From Paenibacillus sp. CC-CFT747 (GTDB lineage: Bacteria > Bacillota > Bacilli > Paenibacillales > NBRC-103111), in the NCBI GenBank assembly GCA_030323305.1, contig CP106741.1, positions 1,868,501 through 1,932,500 on the forward strand: a stretch of DNA of 64,000 nucleotides, read 5' to 3'. Under the pieces are notes generated by a model that was not told where the DNA came from, ran no database searches, and saw only the letters and a list, made by a program, of their open reading frames with translations. Below, in pieces: positions 25,402-36,378 of this stretch. Position numbers and translations under genes: made by a program. Each line of letters begins with the position of its first letter. Positions within the stretch are counted from its first letter, which is position 1.

Positions 25402-27256
25402 GCCGGCTCACTTCCTTCCTGCGGGGAATACGGGAGGGTGAAGGTGACCTTGGTGCCTTTGTTGTATTCGGAGTCGAGGGAGATCGTCCCCCGTGGGCTT
25501 TAATAATTTCCCGGGCAATGGACAAGCCGAGGCCCGTCCCGCCCATATTACGTGAACGGGCCTTGTCCACCCGGTAAAACCGCTCAAAAATACGCTCCAG
25601 GTCCTTCTTCGGAATGCCCACTCCGTTATCCTCGACGGTCACCTGCAGCCACTTCTCGTCCTTCACCCGAGCCGTCAGCTCGATCCAGCCCCCGTCTCCG
25701 GTATACTTCACGGAGTTCGAGACGAGGTTGTCGAGCACCTGGTCGATCTTGTCGCGGTCGACGAGCACCGGCTTCAGCCGGGTCTCCACCTTCTGACGGA
25801 TGCGGATGTGCCGCTGCTGCAGCTGGAAGGCGAACCGGTCGGCCACCTCCTCGAGCATCTCCGCCGGATCGGTCCATTCCCGCGACATCATCGCCTGCTT
25901 CGAATCGAAGCGCGACAGATGCAGCAAGTCGGTCACGAGGCGGATCATCCGCTCGGTCTCGTTGCGCGTCACGCCGATGAACCGCTGGGCGAGCTGCGGC
26001 TCCTCCATGGCGCCGTCTTCGAGCGCTTCGAGGTAGCTCTTGATCGTCGTGAGCGGCGTCCGGAGCTCGTGGGACACGTTCGCCACGAACTCCCGGCGGG
26101 CCTGCTCCAGCTCCTCCTGCTCGGTGACGTCCTGAAGCACGACGATCGTGCCCGTCGTCCCGATGTCCCGCCGGTGGATCGGCGTGAAGGTCACCCTCAC
26201 CTTGCGGGGCTCCTCCTCCGGCCGGTCGAACTCGAGCAGCGTAACCTGTTCTTTGTCATGCACATGCGCGTTCTTCAGCTCCGGCGGCAGGTTCAGGAGA
26301 TCGGCCAAGTCGCGGCCGAACGCCTTTTTCTCCTCGACGTCCAGAATCTTGCGGGCCCGGTAGTTGATCAGGATGATGCGGCCGACGTCGTCGGTTGCGA
26401 TCACACCGTCGCTCATGTTGGCGAGAACGGATTCGAGCTTCTCCTTCTCCTCCTCGTTCGAGGACAGCGCCTCCTTCAGCCGGTCCGTCATGTAGTTGAA
26501 CGCGTTGCTGAGCTGCCCGATCTCGTCCTGGCTGTACAAGCGCACCCGCTGGTCATAGTTCCCCTCCGCTACCGAGGTGACCTGCTTCGTGATTTCCTTG
26601 ATGGGGCTTGTGATCGTATGGGAGAGGAAGATGCCGAGAAGAGCGGTCAGCGCCAGCGCAATAACGGTACCGGAGATGAAGATGCCGTTGACCCGGTTGA
26701 TCGTGGAATAGACATCCTTAAGCGGCTTCGTGATGTAGACCGCATAGACCACCTTGTCCCCGCTGGTCACCGGCATGGCCACCGCTTTCTTGCGCTGGCC
26801 GTCCGTGTCGATGAAGATCTGCTCCTCCCGGATGTTCTGGAGAGCCCGCATGACGATGCTGGTGTTGTTCTTCGTATTGAGGATTTTGGCTGAATCAGGC
26901 TGGTTCGTGCTGATGACGGTCCCGTTCGCATCGACCACCTGAATGCCGAGGTCGGCATTGCCAAACTTGCTCCACGCCACGACAAGCTCGCTGATGCTGT
27001 CGTTCAGCCTTTTGCTGTCGGGGACCTTGGTGTCTCCCGTCTTCGGCTCCTGCTCCGAATCCGCATATTGAGCCGCCACGCGCTCCGCGAGCAAGCCCGC
27101 CTGCATGTTAAGGGAATCGGAGAACGTCGTCATGAACGAGTTCTCCATCGTCTTCATAAAGTAGATCCCGATCAGCTGCATCGCAAAAAGAATCAGCAGA
27201 ACATAGATGATGATCAGCTTCATCTGAATGGTGCGAAAGAAGCGGGTGGCTTTCAT
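25398..27256 (-). CDS. walK: Sensor histidine kinase WalK (one-base frameshift near C-terminus)
   Basis: About 619 residues, the usual WalK size. Two membrane helices (near 9-31 and 185-205) flank an extracellular sensor. HAMP, PAS (SVLANMSDGVIATDDVGRII), phosphoacceptor H-box (FVANVSHELRTPLT) and HATPase boxes (NLVSNSVKYT, GIPKKDLERIFERFYR, GGTGLGLSIAREI) follow. Essential controller of cell-wall hydrolases. The frame breaks in CCCCC at 25488-25492 (plus strand). One base more yields AHGGTISLDSEYNKGTKVTFTLPYSPQEGSEPA. Since walK is essential and only the last 30 codons change, an error in the sequence is likely. Confidence 0.93.
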
Positions 27257-27970
27257 TTACAGCCCTCCGTTTTTGGGGCTGCGCATCATATAGCCGAGGC
27301 CTCTCCGCGTCGTGATGTATTCCGGACGGCTCGGGTCGTCCTCGATCTTCTCCCGCAGCCGGCGGATGGTCACATCGACGGTCCGCACGTCGCCGTAGTA
27401 ATCGTATCCCCACACCGCCTGAAGCAGATGCTCCCGGGTCATCACCTTGCCCGAGTTCTTCGCCATGTAATGGACGAGCTCGAATTCGCGGTGGGTCAGG
27501 TCGAGCGGCTCGCCGTCCTTGTACATCACGTACATGTCGCTGTCGATCAGCAGGTTGTGAAGGCGGAGTCCCTGGTTCTCTTCCGGCTCCGGAGCCGCCT
27601 GCGCCTTCGTCTGCCTTCTTAGATGGGCTTTCACCCTTGCGAGAAGTTCTCGAGTCCCGAACGGCTTCGTCACGTAATCGTCGGCGCCCATCTCGAGCCC
27701 CAGCACCTTGTCGAGTTCGGTATCCTTCGCCGTCAGCATGATGATCGGCGTGTTCAGCTTCGCCCGGATTTCCCGGCACACGTCCATCCCGTCCTTCACG
27801 GGAAGCATGAGGTCGAGCAGAATCAGGTCCGGGTCCTCGGAGAACGCCAGCTCCACCGCTTCCCCGCCGTCATACGCGCAGACGACCTGGTACCCTTCCT
27901 TTTCCAGGTTAAACTTCAATATATCAGCAATCGGACGCTCATCGTCCACTACAAGAATTTTTCCGTACAT
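27257..27970 (-). CDS. walR: Response regulator WalR
   Basis: 237 residues, OmpR class. The receiver domain has acidic DDE near residues 8-10, phosphoacceptor Asp in LILLDLMLP (about 53) and the Lys in VTKPF. The C-terminal winged helix ([54 protein letters not shown]) is the WalR signature. Essential regulator of peptidoglycan hydrolase genes and the first gene of its operon. The walK start codon adjoins its stop. Confidence 0.97.
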   Translation of the reverse strand: MYGKILVVDDERPIADILKFNLEKEGYQVVCAYDGGEAVELAFSEDPDLILLDLMLPVKDGMDVCREIRAKLNTPIIMLTAKDTELDKVLGLEMGADDYVTKPFGTRELLARVKAHLRRQTKAQAAPEPEENQGLRLHNLLIDSDMYVMYKDGEPLDLTHREFELVHYMAKNSGKVMTREHLLQAVWGYDYYGDVRTVDVTIRRLREKIEDDPSRPEYITTRRGLGYMMRSPKNGGL

Positions 27971-28019
27971 CCCGCACCGCCTGTCTTATAGACTGCTTAT
28001 CACCATACCTCTATTCTAA

Positions 28020-28062
28020 CAAAAAAGAGAGACAGCCGCGAACCATCCGGTCGCTTCCGTCT
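28020..28062 (-). terminator. Terminator of the M23 peptidase gene
   Basis: On the minus strand GGAGACGG...CGACC pairs with GGTTCGCGG...GTCTC, and a run of six T follows. Lies between the peptidase stop and walR. Confidence 0.65.
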
Positions 28063-28126
28063 CCCCTGTATGGTGCTGCCTGATCCCGTTTCCTTTTAAT
28101 TTCGGAATCGGTGATTCAACTTGCTT

Positions 28127-29977
28127 TTATCGGCTTAAGTACTTAAGAGGGTTCTCTACGTTCCCATTGCGCTGAATTTCAAAATGCAGATGAACGCCGG
28201 TCGAGTCGCCGGTGCTTCCCATATAACCGATTTTCTCGCCTTTCTCGACGATTTTGCCAACCGTGGTGTACAGCTGGCTCATGTGGCCGTAAAGCGTGCG
28301 GTACCCATTGGCATGATCGATGATCACACAGTTACCGTAGTCGTTTCGGTAACCGGCGAAGACCACTTTGCCGTTATCGGCAGCTAGAATATTTTTGTTG
28401 CCGGAGACGAAATCCACTCCCTTGTGGAGCTTGCCCCATCTTTGGCCGAACCCGCTTGTCATCGTGAAGGAAACGACCGGGTAAGCGAAATTCCCGGATC
28501 CTTCGCCCAGCACGACCTTGGTTCCCTTACGGACGACCGCCTTCACCGGTGGCGTCACGACCTCTTCGTTCTCCAGCTCTTCATCGGCCATAAGACCGTC
28601 CACCTTCGTTACCTTGAAGGCCACCTTCTTCACGCCGTTCTTGCCTGCCTGAATCGGCTGAACTTCTCCGGCTTTCATCGCCGGATCCTGGATCACTTCC
28701 GTATCATACTGGACCTCCTGGGTCTCCACCACCTTCTCCACCGTCTTAACGGACAGAGCCGGCTTCAGAATCGTCAGGTTCAGCTGCTGGCCGACCTTGA
28801 GGAAATCCTCCGTTATGCCCGGATTGTTCTGATAGATCGCTTGCTTCGTGACATTGAATTTCTTCGCGATGCAGCCCAGGCAGTCGCCTTCTTGCACGGT
28901 GTAGACGTTAGGCTTTACATCGCCCGTCTGCAGCTTCTCGGTCAGCTTCTGCGGATCGTCCAGCTCCTCCGGCTGAACGTTCACCGGGGCGAGCTCCACC
29001 TTCTGCACGAAGCCCGCTTCCTGAAGCTCGCTTTCGCCCGGCGCCAGGTTCTTGGTGGAGAGGGCGGCGACTTCTCCAACATTTTTATCTTTTTGCGGAA
29101 CATATTTGCCTTTGATGGTGTCTAATACAGTGTCGGCTGTTTTCTGGTCCTTCAGTACGCCGACGGCCTTCCCGTCGATGGACAGCTGGACGCCCACCGC
29201 GTGAGCCGACAGCTTGGCCGACAACGCTTTAAGGGCCGCCTCGTTATCGTACTCGAGGTTGAAAGCCTTTTCGCTTCGGATCAGAACCTCATCCGTGTTC
29301 AGGACCATTTGGACGTCGGGGTATTTCTTCCCCAGCTCTTTGTATTTCTCGATCTTGAAATCATCCACGAGCTGCGGGGAACTGACCGTTCCGATATCCT
29401 GGCCGTTAAAGAGCACATGATACACTTCGTGCGTATTCGCCTGTACATAATGATTGCCGCCGAACGTAATGCACCCGATAAGCCCCAGCGCTCCTGCGCC
29501 CTTCACGAGCTGCATACGGTAACCGCGCAGCACGGAGAACCAGTCCATCCGGACCGCCTGCTGCTCCGATTCTTTGGAGCCGTCTGCAGTCATCAGGGAC
29601 GGCTGTTCCGCCGCGTTTGATTCCAACGAATCCATCACCAGTGGTTGGGGTTCGTTCGGATTCTCTGCCGCTGCCAGGGCCTGCTCCTCGTTCCGGTTCT
29701 CCTGCTCGGCCACCGCCGCTGCCTTCGCATCGGAGGAAACCATCGCCGGCTGCTCCGTCACTGTTTGAAGACCGGCTGCTGTCTGCGATTCTACGTGCGC
29801 TTGAACTTCTCTATTGGGCGTTTCGTTCTTCTCTTCTATCTTCTCGATCGGACTGCCAACCGATTTGCCCAAGACGGCATTCATCCTGCCAGTCAAGCTT
29901 TGCCATTGGCCCTTGGAGGTTTGCTTGGCCGAAGCCAGCTTCTTCAAGACCCAATCTATACTCTTGATTCCTGTCAT
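28127..29977 (-). CDS. M23 metallopeptidase with LysM and G5 domains
   Basis: 616 residues. A charged, low-complexity cytoplasmic N-terminus of about 150 residues precedes one membrane anchor (QLVKGAGALGLIGCITFGG). Outside come a long alpha/beta region, LysM (VYTVQEGDCLGCIAKKFNVTKQ), a G5-type segment and the LytM/M23 domain with zinc ligands in GKLHKGVDF and GVHLHFEI. Probable endopeptidase of cell-wall cross-links, anchored in the membrane. The LysM holds two Cys (DCLGC), unusual for that motif. It lies upstream of walRK but has its own terminator. Sporulation or vegetative use cannot be decided. Confidence 0.9.
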   Translation of the reverse strand: MTGIKSIDWVLKKLASAKQTSKGQWQSLTGRMNAVLGKSVGSPIEKIEEKNETPNREVQAHVESQTAAGLQTVTEQPAMVSSDAKAAAVAEQENRNEEQALAAAENPNEPQPLVMDSLESNAAEQPSLMTADGSKESEQQAVRMDWFSVLRGYRMQLVKGAGALGLIGCITFGGNHYVQANTHEVYHVLFNGQDIGTVSSPQLVDDFKIEKYKELGKKYPDVQMVLNTDEVLIRSEKAFNLEYDNEAALKALSAKLSAHAVGVQLSIDGKAVGVLKDQKTADTVLDTIKGKYVPQKDKNVGEVAALSTKNLAPGESELQEAGFVQKVELAPVNVQPEELDDPQKLTEKLQTGDVKPNVYTVQEGDCLGCIAKKFNVTKQAIYQNNPGITEDFLKVGQQLNLTILKPALSVKTVEKVVETQEVQYDTEVIQDPAMKAGEVQPIQAGKNGVKKVAFKVTKVDGLMADEELENEEVVTPPVKAVVRKGTKVVLGEGSGNFAYPVVSFTMTSGFGQRWGKLHKGVDFVSGNKNILAADNGKVVFAGYRNDYGNCVIIDHANGYRTLYGHMSQLYTTVGKIVEKGEKIGYMGSTGDSTGVHLHFEIQRNGNVENPLKYLSR

Positions 29978-30251
29978 GATTGTCTCCTCTTAGTCTTTTT
30001 CCTGGTGGTTGGACAGGACTTCGGGGGATCCGCTCATCTACACATCCGGCCTCAATACGTCAAATTTCGACATCCCGTTCCAACGTAGCCTTTACTAGGT
30101 TACCACATTTCTCCCGAATCGATCAACCAATCCCACTTCTTTACCCGGAATTTACCGGTTGGATCGGGGAAATGAGGCTGTTCCCAATCAAGACTTAACC
30201 AGACTTAACAAGAGGCTGCACGCCTATTCAAGGACTAGCCATCGCAAGGCA

Positions 30252-30893
30252 TCAGTTGTATTTGTTGAGTATCGCGGTCAGCTCCTTCACCTGTTCCGGC
30301 TTGACATACTTGTCGATCATCGACTGGATCCTGCCCATTTCCTCGCCTGTAATGCCGTCCTCCGCCATGGCCGACAGTGTCTGAAGCTCGTTCGCCGGGA
30401 GGCTCCCCGCCAAGGTCGTGAAGATCTTCATCTTGTCCTCGTCGGACAGCTTTTCCTTCTTCTTGATAAAATCCTCCGCCGACATCACCAGATTCTGCCC
30501 GCTGCCGGTTGTCGTCTGTCCCCACACCTCAACGGCTCCCTCGCCTCTTGGCACAGGAGGCTCCGACGGGTTCGCTGTCGTGCTTTGATCGGCTGCTCCG
30601 GTCCCGCCGCCATCCCTTCCGTTCGTCATCGTTTCGACCGCCTGCTCCTTCGTTTTTCCCGATGACTGTCTAAATATATTCAACCCGCTCGACACATTTG
30701 CCAAAAAGTCTGAAAATTGCATGTTTTGACCGGGCGTCTCCAAATGATATTTGGCCAGCAGCTGGTCCACATACGTGTGCACCGTCAGCCACGTCACGTA
30801 GATGGTCATCACGGAAATCAGAACCGTTGCGGCGATTTTTTTGGCCAGCCAGGTTACGAATCTTGTCAAAGCCGTTGCCTCCTCCACTTTCAT
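30252..30893 (-). CDS. Conserved-looking membrane protein of unknown function
   Basis: 213 residues. One N-terminal helix (about 18-38, KIAATVLISVMTIYVTWLTVH), a short extracytoplasmic stalk (YVDQLLAKYHLE), a Ser/Gly/Thr-rich low-complexity linker (about 90-125), then a helical C-terminal domain (AEDFIKKKEKLSDEDKMKIFTTLAGSLPANELQTLSAMAEDGITGEEMGRIQSMIDKY). I do not recognise a named family. The C-terminal helices resemble short calcium-free EF-like or death-like bundles only superficially. It lies alone between the M23 peptidase and purA. The gap to the peptidase gene (29978-30251) holds nothing evident. Confidence 0.7.
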   Translation of the reverse strand: MKVEEATALTRFVTWLAKKIAATVLISVMTIYVTWLTVHTYVDQLLAKYHLETPGQNMQFSDFLANVSSGLNIFRQSSGKTKEQAVETMTNGRDGGGTGAADQSTTANPSEPPVPRGEGAVEVWGQTTTGSGQNLVMSAEDFIKKKEKLSDEDKMKIFTTLAGSLPANELQTLSAMAEDGITGEEMGRIQSMIDKYVKPEQVKELTAILNKYN

Positions 30894-31105
30894 CTACCGT
30901 CTAGTATGGACGAAAGAAGAGAGACTCAATCGGGCCGGCGTGTAAAATTTCCCCAAAAACATCCCGCTATATTACTAAGTAATACTAAATAATATAAAGG
31001 GTTATTTCCCTGAAAACCTAGTTAGAATCAAGGTAAATGCCTGCTGACTTGCTCGTTTTCTACTTCTTTTCCGACCGGTTATCCGGTACGACCTTCCCCG
31101 TTTCA

Positions 31106-31136
31106 TAAAAAAAGCCCCGGGTTTCTCCGGGGCTTT
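31106..31136 (-). terminator. Terminator of purA
   Basis: On the minus strand AAAGCCCCGG and CCGGGGCTTT form a perfect stem around a loop of about 6 bases, followed by seven T. It starts 4 bases after the purA stop. Confidence 0.93.
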
Positions 31137-31140
31137 CGTG

Positions 31141-32426
31141 TTAGATATAGATAGGCCGAACCTGGTTCGTCTGCTCGCGGTTGCGGCCGACGGAGAAGAT
31201 GGAGATCGGAATGCCGGTCAGCTCCGACACCCGGTTCAAGTATTGGCGCGTGTTGACGGGCAGGTCATCCAGCGAGCGAACGCCGGTGATGTCCTCGCTC
31301 CAGCCCGGCAGCTCCTCGTACACCGCCTCGCACTCGGCCAGCATGTTAAGGTTGGCCGGGTAGGTGTCGATCAGCTTGCCGCGGTACTCGTAGCCCGTGC
31401 AGATCTTGACAGTGTCCAGGCCCGTCAGCACGTCCAGCGAGTTCAGGGACAGGCCGGTGATGCCGCTCACCCGGCGGGCATGCCGGACCACGACGCTGTC
31501 GAACCAGCCCACGCGGCGCGGGCGGCCGGTTACGGTGCCGTACTCGTGGCCCGTTTCGCGGATACGGTCGCCGATCTCGTTGTTCAGCTCCGTCGGGAAC
31601 GGACCGTCGCCCACGCGGGTCGTGTACGCCTTGGCGACCCCGATCACCTGGTGGATCTTGGTCGGGCCCACGCCCGAGCCGATGCAGACGCCGCCCGCCG
31701 AAGGGTTCGACGACGTAACGAACGGATAGGTTCCTTGGTCGATATCGAGCATAACGCCTTGCGCTCCTTCGAAGAGCACCCGCTTGCCCTGATCGATCAT
31801 GTCGTTCAGGACGACCGAAGTATCCGTAACATAATGGCGCAGGATGTCCGCGTATCCCTGGTACTCCTTCAGGATGGATTCCACGTCGAGCCCCTTCACG
31901 CCATACACCTGCTCGATGAGGAGTTCTTCTCCTTCACGATGTGGCGCAGCTTGCGCTCGAACTCGGCGCCGTCCATCAGGTCCGCCACCCGGATGCCGTT
32001 ACGTGCGGCTTTGTCCATGTAGCACGGCCCGATCCCCTTGCCGGTTGTTCCGATCTTGTTGTCGCCCTTACGCTCTTCTTCAAGCTTATCGAGAAGGAGG
32101 TGATAAGGCATGATCACATGGGCCCGGTCGCTGATGCGCAGGTTCTCGGTCGTAAAGCCGTTCTCTTTCACATAGTTGATCTCTTCTATTAAAGCGCCCG
32201 GGTTGAGAACCGTTCCGTTTCCAATGACGCACACTTTATCGCTATAGAAAATTCCGGAAGGAATCATGGTCAATTTGTATTTCTTGTCGTTGATGAGGAT
32301 GGTATGACCGGCGTTGTTGCCGCCTTGGTAACGGGCCACCACTTCGGCCGATTCGGCCAGAAAGTCGGTAATTTTCCCTTTCCCTTCGTCTCCCCATTGG
32401 GTTCCTACTACTACTACGGTAGACAT
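31141..32426 (-). CDS. purA: Adenylosuccinate synthetase (one-base frameshift)
   Basis: About 428 residues after repair, the family length. Joins IMP and aspartate with GTP, the first committed step to AMP. N-terminal GTP loop [53 protein letters not shown] and [10 protein letters not shown] are diagnostic. The frame breaks near 31915-31925. One more base joins IVKEKN to [11 protein letters not shown]. The open frame extends upstream to 32483, but the family start [10 protein letters not shown] with GGGGG upstream lies at 32426. PurBoxes are found upstream. Confidence 0.95.
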
Positions 32427-32524
32427 GAACATAACCCCCGTACGGTGCGATTTTCGGCACCAGTATTTGCGTGCTGAACGCACAGCATAACTAGTTTAGC
32501 AGTCCCCCCGGCAAAGTCAAATGC

Positions 32525-32568
32525 AAAAACGAACAATCACACCCCTAGAGGTATAATTGTTCGGATAT
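32525..32568 (-). promoter_or_regulatory. PurR operator: two inverted PurBoxes upstream of purA
   Basis: AAAAACGAACAAT at 32525-32537 matches the PurBox consensus AWWWCCGAACWWT in 12 of 13 positions. The inverse of 32556-32568, ATATCCGAACAAT, matches all 13. The boxes face each other across 18 bases, about 100 bases before the purA start, the normal architecture for Bacillus PurR control. Confidence 0.8.
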
Positions 32569-32585
32569 TCGACAATACTATCGGG

Positions 32586-33946
32586 TTAAGCGCGGGCCGC
32601 CGCCACTTCCTGGTGCGACCGGTCCAAGTTGACGAACTTGTTGTAGTTTTTCAAAAAGGCCAGCTCCACCGTTCCGACGGGACCGTTACGCTGCTTCGCG
32701 ATGATAATCTCGATGATGTTCTTCTTCTCGGATTCCTTGTCGTAGTAATCGTCCCGGTACAGGAACGCGACGATGTCGGCGTCCTGCTCGATCGAGCCCG
32801 ATTCCCGCAGGTCAGACATCATCGGGCGCTTGTCCTGCCGCTGCTCGACGCCCCGGCTTAGCTGGGACAGCGCGATAACCGGCACCTCGAGCTCCTCGCG
32901 ATCTGCTTCAGCGTCCGCGAGATTTCGGAGACCTCCTGCTGCCGGTTGTCGCCCTTGCCGCGGCCGTGGATCAGCTGCAAGTAGTCGATCAGGATCATGC
33001 CGAGGCCCTTCTCCTTCTTCAGCCGCCGGCACTTGGCCCGGATATCGGCCACCGTGACCGACGGCGAATCGTCGATGTAGATGTTGGCCTCGGACAGCGA
33101 TCCGATCGCCATCGTCAGCTTCTCCCAGTCGTCGCCTTCGAGGAAGCCCGTCCGCAGCCGTCCGGCGTCGACGTTCGCCTCGGCGCAGATCATCCGCTGG
33201 ACGAGCTGCGAGGCGCCCATCTCGAGCGAAAAGATCGCGACGGTCTCCCGCTCGCGGACGCCGACGTTCTGCGCGATGTTCAGCGCGAACGCCGTCTTCC
33301 CGACGGAAGGACGGGCGGCGACGATGATGAGGTCCGAGCGTTGGAAGCCGGACGTCATCTTGTCGAGATCGCGGAAGCCGGAAGCGACCCCCGTGGCGCC
33401 GCCCTTGTTCTGGAAGAGGAATTCGACGCGTTCGAATACCTCCATCAGAACATCACGGATGGCCACGAAGCCGCTTCCCGAGCGGCGGTTTGAGATCTCG
33501 AGAATGCGCTGCTCGGCTTCGCTGAGCAAGCCGCCGACGTCCTCCGCGCTCGCGTAGCCGTTGCTCACGATCGTCGTGGCCGCCCGGATCAGACGCCGGA
33601 GCATCGATTTCTCTTCGACGATCTGCGCGTAGTAATCGATGTTGGCGGCTGTCGGCACGGCGTTGGCAAGCTCCGATAGGAACGAGACGCCTCCCACTGA
33701 CTCCAATAGCTGCTTGTCCTGCAGCTTGGCGGTCAAGGTGATGAGGTCAACCGGTTCGTTCGCTTCGGCCAGCTCAATCATGCTCTCGTAAATATGCCGG
33801 TGAGCCTCCCGGTAAAAATCATCGCTGGACACCCGCTCCATAGCGGTAACCAGCGCTTCGCTGTCCAATAGAATTGCCCCGAGCACAGCAAGCTCGGCTT
33901 CCGTATTCTGCGGCGGAACCCGTTCTAGCAGCAGTTCCCCTTCCAT
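32586..33946 (-). CDS. dnaB: Replicative DNA helicase DnaB-type (one-base frameshift)
   Basis: About 453 residues after repair. Hexameric helicase of the replication fork (named dnaC in B. subtilis). N-terminal primase-interacting helical domain starts [19 protein letters not shown]. RecA-like domain has Walker [14 protein letters not shown], Walker [11 protein letters not shown] and C-terminal [22 protein letters not shown]. The frame breaks near 32897 (AGGAGC). One more G gives [27 protein letters not shown]. Essential, so the break is presumably an error. Starts 5 bases after the rplI stop. Confidence 0.95.
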
Positions 33947-33950
33947 TTGC

Positions 33951-34396
33951 TTACTCCTCCGTTACTTGCACCTTCAAGACTGCCGTTACTTCCGGATACA
34001 GCTTGACCGGCACGTTCGTTACGCCCAGGACGCGGATGGGCTCGTCGAGCACCATTTTGCGCTTGTCGAGGAGATTTTGTGCTTTTTCTCCAGCTCCTCG
34101 GCGATTTGCTTCGTCGTGATGGAACCGAACAAGCGGCCGCCTTCCCCGGACTTGCCCTTGATTTGCAGGGTCAGCTCGCCCAGCGTTTCCGCCAGCTTCT
34201 GGGCATTGGCCTTCTCCTGCTCCTTCTTCTTCAGCTCGGCCGCCTTCTGGTTGTCGACGACCTTGATATTGGAATCGGTAGCCGGCTTGGCCAGCGCCTG
34301 CTTGAACAGGAAGTTCTGAGCGTAGCCTTCGGATACCTCTTTGATTTCGCCTTTTTTCCCTTGCCCTTTAACATCCTTCAGCAAAATAACCTTCAT
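33951..34396 (-). CDS. rplI: 50S ribosomal protein L9 (one-base frameshift)
   Basis: About 148 residues after repair, normal for L9. The N-terminal rRNA-binding domain [30 protein letters not shown], the long connecting helix ([22 protein letters not shown]) and the C-terminal domain ([23 protein letters not shown]) are seen. The frame breaks near 34068. One extra base gives [38 protein letters not shown]. The start overlaps the gdpP stop by 4 bases, so translation is coupled. Confidence 0.95.
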
Positions 34397-36354
34397 TCGA
34401 ATAACCCCTCTTCCGCTTCAATTTCTTCGAGCGTCTGCTTCAGCAGGCTTTCGGCCTGCTCCAGCGTGGTTTCCAGCTGGGTGGCCGCATTGGTCAGATG
34501 GCCGCCTCCGCCGAGACGCTCCATAATGAGCTGTACGTTGATATCTCCGAGCGACCGGGCGCTGATCCCGATCAGGCCGTCCGGCCGTTCGCTGACGACG
34601 AAGGATGCGTAGATATCCGTCATGTTCAGCAGCGTATCCGCCACCTGCGCGATAAGCAGCTGGGAATACTTCTGCCCCGGTTCCGTCACGGCAATGGCAA
34701 TGTGATCGTACACGATTTCCGCGTGCTTGATCACTTCCGCCTTGTTGACATAGGTTTGCAGGTCTTCCTTCTGGATGCGTTGGATTAGGGCCATATCGGC
34801 CCCATGCCGTCGAAGGAAGGAAGCCGCATCGAACGTCCGCGCTCCGGTACGGAGGCTGAAGTTCTTCGTGTCCATGGCAATCCCCGCAAGCAGCGAGGTA
34901 GCCTCGAGCATATCCATCTTGAGCTTGTCGTGAAAATATTGCAGCAGCTCGGTGACGAGCTCGCAGGTCGACGAGGCATAGGGCTCGAGATAGACGAGCA
35001 CCGCCTCCTGGATGAACTCCTCGCCGCGCCGGTGATGGTCGATGACGACGATCCGGCCCGTCTGCTGCAGGAGCCGCGGCTCCGCCACCATGGATGCTTT
35101 GTGGGTGTCCACGACCACCGCCAGCGTCCGCGGCGTCATCATCTGCATCGCCTGGTCCGGCGTAATGAACCACCGGCCCAGCCTCTCGTGATCCTCAACC
35201 TCGAGCATTAGCTTCTGGATCGACGGATTCGGCCCCTCCAAGACGATATACCCGTCCTTGCCGCTCACCTGAACGGCCTTCAGGACGCCGATGGCCGCCC
35301 CCACGGAGTCCAGGTCCGGCAGACGGTGTCCCATGATCACGACCTTGTCGCTGTCCTTGATCAGTTCCCTAAGTGCATGGGAGATGACCCTTGCGCGCAC
35401 CCGGGTCCGCTTCTCAACGGCATTGGTCTTGCCTCCGTAGAAGGTCGTCTTGGAGCCGACCTTGACGGCGACCTGGTCTCCCCCGCGGCCGAGCGCCATA
35501 TCGAGGCTGGATTGGGCCACCTGGCCGAGCTCGGGAATGGTTCCCGGGCCGGCGGCTATCCCGATGCTGAGCGTGAACGGAACCTTGTTCTCGCCCGTCA
35601 GGTCGCGCACTTCGTCGAGAATCTCGAAACGGTCCTGCTCCAGCCGCTGCAGTGCCTTCTGATTCATGACGATAAAATACCGGTCGGAATTCGTCCGGCG
35701 CAGATAGAGATTGTACTTCTGCGCCCATTCGCTGATCTCTCCGGTAATCTTGGCCATCACGATGCTTCTCGTCTGGTCGTCCATCCCCTGGGTCGCTTCC
35801 TCGAGGTTATCCATCATCAGCACCCCCAGGGAGAGCTTCTCTTCCTGGTATCGTTTCTCGAGGTCAGCCGGCCAGGTGATGTCATGGAAGAAGAGCAGCC
35901 GCTCCTCCTCGTTAACCTGCACCCGGAACATCTTGTCGCCGAGCGGAATATCCACGGTCGGCTCTTTGTCCTTACGACGTTTCAGCTCCGGCAGGACGTC
36001 CTGCAGGGTCTCCCCGATCGCCGATTCCCGGCCGAGAATTTCGGCCAGGTAGGGATTGTGCCACTCGATAACCTTGTTTTCGCTGTAGACGAGAATGCCG
36101 ATGGGCATCTCCTGCATCACTTTGCTTCCGGCCTTCTTGACCCGGTGGGAGAGCGTGCCGATGTATTCGTTAAGATCCTTGCGGAAGGCCTTCTCGGCCT
36201 GCAGCATGAAGTAGGCGAGCGCTCCGGTCAGAACCAGCCCCACGAAAGCCGGTACCCAGTGATAAGCGGCGAGCGCGGCAATTAATCCAATGATGAGGAC
36301 GAAGGTCCAAACTATGTGCAGGCCGTGCCACCGCTTTAGCAGAAACTTGGGCAT
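34393..36354 (-). CDS. gdpP: Cyclic-di-AMP phosphodiesterase GdpP (YybT)
   Basis: 653 residues in the GdpP order: two N-terminal membrane helices (about 12-50), a PAS domain ([24 protein letters not shown]), a degenerate GGDEF domain ([13 protein letters not shown]), DHH ([38 protein letters not shown]) and DHHA1 ([14 protein letters not shown]). Hydrolyses c-di-AMP to pApA and so affects potassium, osmotic balance and cell wall. Located between yybS and rplI as in B. subtilis. Intact. Confidence 0.96.
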   Translation of the reverse strand: MPKFLLKRWHGLHIVWTFVLIIGLIAALAAYHWVPAFVGLVLTGALAYFMLQAEKAFRKDLNEYIGTLSHRVKKAGSKVMQEMPIGILVYSENKVIEWHNPYLAEILGRESAIGETLQDVLPELKRRKDKEPTVDIPLGDKMFRVQVNEEERLLFFHDITWPADLEKRYQEEKLSLGVLMMDNLEEATQGMDDQTRSIVMAKITGEISEWAQKYNLYLRRTNSDRYFIVMNQKALQRLEQDRFEILDEVRDLTGENKVPFTLSIGIAAGPGTIPELGQVAQSSLDMALGRGGDQVAVKVGSKTTFYGGKTNAVEKRTRVRARVISHALRELIKDSDKVVIMGHRLPDLDSVGAAIGVLKAVQVSGKDGYIVLEGPNPSIQKLMLEVEDHERLGRWFITPDQAMQMMTPRTLAVVVDTHKASMVAEPRLLQQTGRIVVIDHHRRGEEFIQEAVLVYLEPYASSTCELVTELLQYFHDKLKMDMLEATSLLAGIAMDTKNFSLRTGARTFDAASFLRRHGADMALIQRIQKEDLQTYVNKAEVIKHAEIVYDHIAIAVTEPGQKYSQLLIAQVADTLLNMTDIYASFVVSERPDGLIGISARSLGDINVQLIMERLGGGGHLTNAATQLETTLEQAESLLKQTLEEIEAEEGLFE

Positions 36355-36378
36355 TTTCTCTATTCGCTCCTCCGGTAC

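Noticed and set aside
25506..25519. Noc-binding-site-like ATTTCCCGGGCAAT inside walK
   Set aside because: One mismatch to the Noc consensus, but it encodes the conserved AREII segment and no second site was seen; chance is likely.
25808..26893. 361-residue open frame antisense to walK
   Set aside because: Mirror of walK codon bias; His/Arg/Leu-rich, no start signal or family resemblance.
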